From Gammaproteobacteria bacterium (lineage in GTDB: Bacteria > Pseudomonadota > Gammaproteobacteria > DSM-16500): a stretch of DNA of 41,175 nt. Shown here piece after piece: positions 35,168 through 41,175 of the stretch (position 1 is its first letter; the number at the start of each line of letters is the position of its first letter). The stretch spans positions 1 to 41,175 of the forward strand of contig DAIDIB010000004.1 of assembly GCA_027459575.1 (NCBI GenBank). The letters run 5' to 3'. Made by a program: the position numbers and the translations under genes. Under the pieces are notes generated by a model. That model had not been told where the DNA came from, made no database searches, and saw nothing but the letters and a program-made list of their open reading frames with translations.

Positions 35168-36253
35168 ATGGGCAAAAAAACTCCAATTTACCCACTGCAT
35201 GTGCAGTCAAACGCCAAGATTGTGGATTTTGCTGGCTGGGATATGCCATTGCACTATGGCTCGCAGCTAGAGGAGCATCATCAAGTCCGACGCAAGGCCG
35301 GCATGTTTGATGTGTCGCACATGGGCGTGGTTGATCTGCATGGCAAAGAAGTGCAGCCGTATCTGCGTCATTTGCTGGCAAATAACATCGATAGACTTAC
35401 CAATGGCAAAGCGCTCTACACTTGCATGCTCAATGACAATGGCGGTGTGATCGATGATTTGATCGTCTATAAAATCAATGACGAAGATTACCGTCTGGTG
35501 ATCAACGCTGGCACGCGCGAAAAAGACATCGCGTGGATGCGAAAGCAGATCGGCAGTTTTAAAGTTGAGATTAAAGAACGTGCGGATCTCGCCATTTTTG
35601 CCGCGCAAGGCCCCGAAGTAAAAGACAAATTACAGCAATTTTTACCTGTCAACGCACCAATCGCCGCTATTTTAGAAATGAAACCTTTTCATTTCACTAC
35701 CGTTGGCGACTGGTTCATCGCACGCACGGGTTACACTGGCGAAGATGGATTTGAAATTATTCTGCCTGCCACCGAAGCGCCCAAATGCTGGGAAGCGATG
35801 CAAAAAGCAGGGATTGCACCGTGCGGTTTAGGCGCGCGTGATACTTTGCGTTTAGAGGCCGGTATGAATTTATATGGATCTGATATGGATGAAACCGTCA
35901 CGCCGTATGAATCTAATCTAGGTTGGACAGTCATACTCGAGCCAACTGACCGTCAATTCATTGGCCGTACCGCACTGGAAAAACAAAAACAGACAGGCGT
36001 GACACGTCGTCTGGTTGGTTTAGTGCTAGATGGCCCAGGTGTCATTCGTAACCATCAAAAAATCGCCATCAAAAACGATGGCACAGGCGAAGTCACTAGC
36101 GGTGGTTATTCACCCACGCTGGGAAAAAGTATCGCGCTTGCGCGCGTTCCCGCCGAAATTGGTAATGTATGTTTTGTAGAGATTCGTGGCAAGCAAGTGC
36201 CGGCTACCGTTGTGAAGCCGCCGTTTGTACGCAGCGGCAAACAAGTTTATTAA
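35168..36253 (+). CDS. gcvT: Glycine cleavage system aminomethyltransferase (T protein)
   Basis: DFAGWDMPLHYGSQLEEHHQVRRKAGMFDVSHMG; ARTGYTGEDGFEI; GLGARDTLRLEAGMNLYG. Confidence 0.97.
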   Translation: MGKKTPIYPLHVQSNAKIVDFAGWDMPLHYGSQLEEHHQVRRKAGMFDVSHMGVVDLHGKEVQPYLRHLLANNIDRLTNGKALYTCMLNDNGGVIDDLIVYKINDEDYRLVINAGTREKDIAWMRKQIGSFKVEIKERADLAIFAAQGPEVKDKLQQFLPVNAPIAAILEMKPFHFTTVGDWFIARTGYTGEDGFEIILPATEAPKCWEAMQKAGIAPCGLGARDTLRLEAGMNLYGSDMDETVTPYESNLGWTVILEPTDRQFIGRTALEKQKQTGVTRRLVGLVLDGPGVIRNHQKIAIKNDGTGEVTSGGYSPTLGKSIALARVPAEIGNVCFVEIRGKQVPATVVKPPFVRSGKQVY

Positions 36254-36258
36254 ATATG

Positions 36259-36286
36259 CGTCGTCCCGGCGAAAGCCGGGACGACG
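36259..36286. repeat. Palindromic repeat CGTCGTCCCGGC-GAAA-GCCGGGACGACG between gcvT and gcvH
   Basis: Perfect 12-bp arms. Confidence 0.88.
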
Positions 36287-36304
36287 ATCTTAAAGGAGAA
36301 GTAA

Positions 36305-36694
36305 ATGAGCAACATCCCGCAGCAATTAAATTATACCAAAACCCACGAATGGGTGCGTAAAGACGAGGAATTTTTAACTGTAGGTATTACCGATCACGCG
36401 CAAACCATGTTAGGTGATCTGGTGTATGTAGAATTGCCCGAGCCAGAAAGCACGCTGGAAGAAGGACAAGAATGCGCGGTGGTTGAATCTGTCAAAGCTG
36501 CGGCCGATATTTATTGTCCTGTGCCCGGTGAAATTGTAGAAATCAATGAAGATGTCATCGAAAATCCACAGCTCATCAATCAAGACCCCTACGGCAAAGG
36601 CTGGTTGTTCCGCGTTAAACCCTTTGAACAAAAAGGCGAACCGTTACTTAATGCTAACGAATATACCAAGGTAGTCGCCGCGGAAGCGCACTAA
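36305..36694 (+). CDS. gcvH: Glycine cleavage system H protein
   Basis: THEWVRKDEEFLTVGITDHAQTMLGDLVYVELPE; VESVKAAADIYCPVPGEI. Confidence 0.97.
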   Translation: MSNIPQQLNYTKTHEWVRKDEEFLTVGITDHAQTMLGDLVYVELPEPESTLEEGQECAVVESVKAAADIYCPVPGEIVEINEDVIENPQLINQDPYGKGWLFRVKPFEQKGEPLLNANEYTKVVAAEAH

Positions 36695-36722
36695 GGCCAG
36701 GAAATAAAGGAAGGAGTAGGCT

Positions 36723-38111
36723 ATGCCGTTCATTCCACATACCGAACAAGATGTAAAAGAAATGCTGGAAGTGGTAGGCGTTAAATCCATCGATGATTTA
36801 TTCGATGAGTTTCCCGAGGCGCTGCGACACGCTTCACTAGAAGCGGTACCCTCGGGAGTTTCAGAAATGGAATTGGGACGCCAAATGCGCGAACGCGCGC
36901 AACAAGATGGCGGCATGTTGTGTTTTATAGGCGCCGGCGCTTACGAGCACCACATCCCGGCCGCTGTGTGGGAGGTGGCGACGCGCGGTGAGTTTTACAC
37001 CGCTTACACACCTTATCAGGCCGAAGCAAGCCAAGGCAGTTTACAACTTATTTATGAATATCAAACCATGATGGCGAGCTTGATGGCGCTCGAAGTGTCG
37101 AATGCCTCGCTTTACGATGGCGCGTCCGCGCTGGCGGAAGCGGTACTGATGGCGGTGCGCATTGCTGGTAAAAAGGGCAAGTCCGCTATTCTGATGCCGC
37201 GCACGGTGCACCCACATTATCGTGACACAGTGCAGACAATTGTCGCGCAACAAGATATTTCCCTGATCGACGTGCCTTACGAAACAACCTCCGGCCGTGT
37301 CGACCAAACCGAATTGCAAAAATTATTTAACGAAAATGTCGTCGCGCTTGTCATTCCCCAGCCCAATTTTTTTGGAGTGCTGGAAGAAGTAGATTCCCTC
37401 TGTGACTGGGCGCGAGAAAAAAATATTCTCTCCATCGGTGTGGTTAATCCAGTTGCCATGGCGCTGTTCAAGCCACCCGGTCAATGGGGTAAAGAAGGTG
37501 TGGATATAGCTTGTGGCGAAGGCCAGCCATTGGGAATTCCACTCGCTTCCGGTGGTCCTTACTATGGTTTTCTCTGCGCCAAAAAATCGCACGTACGCCA
37601 AATGCCCGGACGCATTGTAGGCCGCACCGTCGACACCGAAGGCAAACAAGGTTTTGTGTTAACACTGCAAGCACGGGAACAACACATTCGACGCGCCAAA
37701 GCGACATCCAATATTTGCACTAACCAAGGCTTGATGGTCACCGCATCCACCATTTACATGAGCCTGCTCGGGCCCCAAGGTTTACGCAATGTCGCACTCG
37801 CCTCGCATCAACAAACGCGAGAATTAATGAAAGCATTAACCGCGGTACAAGGTGTGGAAGCTGTATTTAATGCGCCTTACTTCCACGAAATTGTTGTACG
37901 CGTCAAGCAGCCCGTGACGCAAGTGTTGCGTGAACTCGCGCAACACGGCATACAAGGTGGCTATGCATTAGAACAGACTTACCCAGAGTTAAAAGGATGT
38001 TTGCTGTTGTGTGCAACAGAAACCAAAACGCAGCAAGATATTAATCGCATCGCGCAAGCGATGAGTGAAGTGACTACAGCTAATGTGACAACACGTGCAG
38101 GAGCAATGTAA
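36723..38111 (+). CDS. gcvPA: Glycine dehydrogenase (decarboxylating) subunit 1
   Basis: [54 protein letters not shown]. Confidence 0.96.
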   Translation: MPFIPHTEQDVKEMLEVVGVKSIDDLFDEFPEALRHASLEAVPSGVSEMELGRQMRERAQQDGGMLCFIGAGAYEHHIPAAVWEVATRGEFYTAYTPYQAEASQGSLQLIYEYQTMMASLMALEVSNASLYDGASALAEAVLMAVRIAGKKGKSAILMPRTVHPHYRDTVQTIVAQQDISLIDVPYETTSGRVDQTELQKLFNENVVALVIPQPNFFGVLEEVDSLCDWAREKNILSIGVVNPVAMALFKPPGQWGKEGVDIACGEGQPLGIPLASGGPYYGFLCAKKSHVRQMPGRIVGRTVDTEGKQGFVLTLQAREQHIRRAKATSNICTNQGLMVTASTIYMSLLGPQGLRNVALASHQQTRELMKALTAVQGVEAVFNAPYFHEIVVRVKQPVTQVLRELAQHGIQGGYALEQTYPELKGCLLLCATETKTQQDINRIAQAMSEVTTANVTTRAGAM

Positions 38112-39566
38112 ATGACAAAACTCATATTCGAACTTAGCAGAACCAGCCGCAGGGCAGCCGCTCAATGGCCAGCCAGCGATAAAAAGGCCTGTGATGATAT
38201 TCCAGCATCCATGCTTCGCAAAGACATCCCCAATCTACCGGAAGTATCCGAACTGCAAGTCGTGCGACACTTCACCAACCTCTCGCGCCGCAATTTTTCC
38301 ATCGACACGCACTTTTACCCGCTCGGCTCCTGCACCATGAAATACAACCCACGCGGTGTGAACAAGTTAGCTTCGCTGGAAGGTTTTATCCAGCATCATC
38401 CATTGTCGCTCGAAGAAAACAGCCAAGGTTACATGGCCTGCGCCTATGAACTACAAGAAATACTAAAAGCCGTTACCGGCATGAAAGAAGCCGCGCTATC
38501 GCCAATGGCCGGCGCGCAAGGCGAATTTGCCGGTGTCGCCATGATTCGCGCTTACCACCGCTCTCGCAACGATTTAGCTCGCGATGAAATTTTAGTGCCC
38601 GATGCCGCGCACGGTACCAATCCAGCCTCCGCCGTACAATGCGGTTTCAAGGTACGAGAAATTCCCACCGATGCCAACGGTGATGTAGATATCGAAGCGC
38701 TAAAAGCCGCAGTTGGCCCAAAAACCGCAGGCATCATGCTGACCAATCCCTCCACACTCGGCGTATTCGAACGCAAAATCATCGACATTGCCAAAATCAT
38801 CCACCAGGCTGGCGGTTTGCTTTATTATGATGGTGCGAATTTCAACGCCATTCTTGGCAAGGCGCGTCCTGGCGACATGGGTTTTGACGTGGTGCATCTT
38901 AATTTACATAAAACCTTTGCCACGCCACACGGCGGTGGTGGCCCAGGCAGTGGCCCTGTGGTAGCGAATGAACGTTTAGCGCCATTTTTACCCGTGCCGC
39001 GAGTCACCAAAGAAGGTGATCGCTTCCGATGGCTCACAGAAAAAGATTGTCCGCAAACCATTGGCAAGTTGTCCGCGTTTAGTGGTAACGCCGGTATTAT
39101 TTTACGCGCGTATTTGTATGCACGCTTGCTTGGCAAGGAGGGATTGCACCGAATATCGCAATTTGCTGCGTTGAACGCGAATTATTTATTAGCACGTCTG
39201 ACAGCAGCAGGCTTTACCGCGGCCTATCCAAACCGACGCGCCAGTCACGAATTTATTATCACACTGAAACCTGAAGCAAAAAACCTGCATATCACTGCGC
39301 TCGATGTCGCCAAGCGATTATTGGATTACGGTTTTCATGCGCCCACCATGTATTTTCCATTGTTAGTGCCGGAATGCTTGCTGATTGAACCCACCGAAAC
39401 AGAAAGCCGTGAAGTGCTGGATGCTTTCGCCGACGCGTTAATCAGTATTATCAAAGAAGCAAAACAAGATCCCATCATTCTTAAAAAAGCACCACACACC
39501 ATGCCGGTGCGACGACTGGATGACGTGAAGGCCGCGCGCGAACTCGATTTGACTTATCGCGAATGA
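38112..39566 (+). CDS. gcvPB: Glycine dehydrogenase (decarboxylating) subunit 2
   Basis: [46 protein letters not shown]. Confidence 0.97.
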   Translation: MTKLIFELSRTSRRAAAQWPASDKKACDDIPASMLRKDIPNLPEVSELQVVRHFTNLSRRNFSIDTHFYPLGSCTMKYNPRGVNKLASLEGFIQHHPLSLEENSQGYMACAYELQEILKAVTGMKEAALSPMAGAQGEFAGVAMIRAYHRSRNDLARDEILVPDAAHGTNPASAVQCGFKVREIPTDANGDVDIEALKAAVGPKTAGIMLTNPSTLGVFERKIIDIAKIIHQAGGLLYYDGANFNAILGKARPGDMGFDVVHLNLHKTFATPHGGGGPGSGPVVANERLAPFLPVPRVTKEGDRFRWLTEKDCPQTIGKLSAFSGNAGIILRAYLYARLLGKEGLHRISQFAALNANYLLARLTAAGFTAAYPNRRASHEFIITLKPEAKNLHITALDVAKRLLDYGFHAPTMYFPLLVPECLLIEPTETESREVLDAFADALISIIKEAKQDPIILKKAPHTMPVRRLDDVKAARELDLTYRE

Positions 39567-39609
39567 CTGTGCTACTCCTATTCTTATAGATTAGAAGAAG
39601 GGGTGTGCT

Positions 39610-41070
39610 ATGGAAGGCCGAGAATTAATCATCGTTGCGCAAATCAAGATTGATGGTGAGTTAGAACAAAATCAAGTTATACAAAAAATTAACATCATTA
39701 TTGATTTCATCAATAAATATCGTTATCGCCTGCCAGCGGAAAAAGATCAGGAATATAAACAAAAAAATCCACAAGCGGACATGCGCAAGGATGTTGAATT
39801 GCGCGAAAAAATTGCGCGCGATCTCAGTTCGCAGGCCAATGTGATGGGAATATATCAGCAGGTAGAAGAGGCCTTAAAACAAAGATACAGCCAGGAAGCT
39901 GAAAGAGAGCGTCACTTCGCCAATTTTAAACTGGTGGCGAATGATTTTTTTAAACACATACAATTTGCCCATCTAACAGCGGTTGAATTGGCGATTGTCG
40001 GTATGATGATCGACACTTTGTTAATTTTGCTTTATCAGGCACACCATAATTTGCAAGATGATGAGGCGCAGATTGGCGTCGTCAACAAGCAGAACGAATT
40101 GTTAAGAATAAGAGAAAGTCTCGCTGCCTGCATGGCTTATCACAAGGCTATTTTTGAGCATAATTGCGCGGCAAATGACAAAAAAGAATTTAATTATAGC
40201 GATATTGTGATTAATTTATTTGAAGCGATAGAAAAAGGAACAGGCATTCGTCTTGCTGAGGAAAGAAGAGATCTGTGGCCAGATATGAGTTATTTATTAA
40301 CGTTGCCGGAAATTCCGTTCTACAAATTGGATGAGCCCAAAACAGTGGCGCGCTATTTTGATGATTTTAGAAGTTCATTGCCACCAGGTATAGATGATGT
40401 TGACCAATTAACGGATGATATTCGCGCGGAATTATCGTTGCTGGATGAAGAAGAAAAAGTAGCGTCCGCGTCTCAGCCAGTACAGGTGGAAGAAGCGCCA
40501 ACGAGCGCGGGTTGTTTTTCAGGATGGTCGTTTTGGTCGCGTGCGCAGACGACGGTTCAGGCAGCTCAGCCGCTCAAGCCATTGGTGGTATCGGCAGGCG
40601 ATTGGGTAGATCTTGATAGCGGAGAAGAAGGCGCGACCTTAGAAGAAAGTGAAGTCGAAAACTATGCGCTGGATGATGTGATTCGTTTGATGAGTAGTTT
40701 TAACAAAAAAGCGCAAGATCAATTGGAAAAAATGGATTTGGAACAAAGCCTGAGAAAAGAGCTTTATGACTTGCAGCAAGCGTTGTTGAGTGAAATTGGC
40801 AAGTTACAAGAGCTAGGTTGTTTTTCATGTTTTTCATTTTTCTGGATAGGAACGCTACGTAAAAAATTACATAAAGAAGCAGCGTTAAATTATGTGTTAG
40901 GCGCTTCAACGCTTGAGGAGCTTGGGCAGCGTGCCAATGACAAGCTGACTGACGATGGCAAAGACATGGTCTGCGCCGGCTGGCATTCACGCACCGAGGC
41001 GGCGCTTAAACACGTGAACGATGTCGTGCAGTTTCAAAGCGCGTCGCACTTTAGGTTTGACTTGCTGTAG
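39610..41070 (+). CDS. Hypothetical 486-aa, helix-rich protein; stop codon lies in a REP foot
   Basis: Long ORF on same strand after gcvPB with good RBS (AGAAGAAGGGG); no family recognised. Confidence 0.75.
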   Translation: MEGRELIIVAQIKIDGELEQNQVIQKINIIIDFINKYRYRLPAEKDQEYKQKNPQADMRKDVELREKIARDLSSQANVMGIYQQVEEALKQRYSQEAERERHFANFKLVANDFFKHIQFAHLTAVELAIVGMMIDTLLILLYQAHHNLQDDEAQIGVVNKQNELLRIRESLAACMAYHKAIFEHNCAANDKKEFNYSDIVINLFEAIEKGTGIRLAEERRDLWPDMSYLLTLPEIPFYKLDEPKTVARYFDDFRSSLPPGIDDVDQLTDDIRAELSLLDEEEKVASASQPVQVEEAPTSAGCFSGWSFWSRAQTTVQAAQPLKPLVVSAGDWVDLDSGEEGATLEESEVENYALDDVIRLMSSFNKKAQDQLEKMDLEQSLRKELYDLQQALLSEIGKLQELGCFSCFSFFWIGTLRKKLHKEAALNYVLGASTLEELGQRANDKLTDDGKDMVCAGWHSRTEAALKHVNDVVQFQSASHFRFDLL

Positions 41071-41171
41071 CCCGGGTGAAACGCTTTTTGTTTCATCCGG
41101 GGAAAATGTGACTTTGTTCGGGATGCTTGCTCCCCGGGTGAAATTTAAAAAACAAATTTCACCCGGGCTAC
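41067..41171. repeat. REPIN-like inverted pair of GTAG-CCCGG hairpins (41067-41101 plus strand; 41133-41171 minus strand)
   Basis: GTAG-CCCGGGTGAAAC-GCTTTTT-GTTTCATCCGGG ... CCCGGGTGAAATTT-AAAAAAC-AAATTTCACCCGGG-CTAC. Confidence 0.9.
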
Positions 41172-41175
41172 TCCA

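Noticed and set aside
36723-39566. Split glycine dehydrogenase as a frameshifted pseudogene
   Set aside because: The GcvPA/GcvPB two-subunit form is a known normal arrangement; both ORFs are full length.
11944-41171. CRISPR array
   Set aside because: Repeats are dispersed singly or in inverted pairs with no regular spacers; no cas genes seen.

Overview
This 41 kb window is chromosomal DNA from a gammaproteobacterium. A Legionellales/Coxiella-like origin is my inference, based on an F-box/ankyrin-like ORF, a Pcs-type phosphatidylcholine synthase, split GcvPA/PB and the general gene set. Most genes are housekeeping:
- DUF1704 (QEGLA), RimK and a retropepsin-like partner
- ccmCDEFGH, including a 41-aa ccmD missed by the ORF track
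- a Csu-like spore-coat-U pilus locus with extra stand-alone pilins and a pilin remnant
- pgk-pyk-metallophosphoesterase
- pcs-epimerase-zf-CHCC-waaF-waaC
- OmpA-like lipoprotein, SbmA/YddA-like ABC transporter, desaturase
- rpmB-rpmG, BrnT/BrnA, radC, coaBC-dut-pmm, ubiH-like, Phd/VapC
- gcvT-gcvH-gcvPA-gcvPB
The least explained content is non-coding. Several families of short hairpin repeats occupy gene 3' ends. These are (i) five copies of a ~65-nt imperfect hairpin with conserved flanks and apparent compensatory substitutions; (ii) seven GTAG-CCCGG REP-like hairpins whose internal stems differ but stay self-complementary; (iii) other REP/REPIN-like repeats. Many of these share a G[C/T]TTTTT-type heptaloop although their stems are unrelated. 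Repeats also supply stop codons, C-terminal tails and, in one case, a likely start codon. No rRNA, tRNA, CRISPR array or transposase gene was recognised. All calls were made by eye from the sequence and ORF track; no searches were run.
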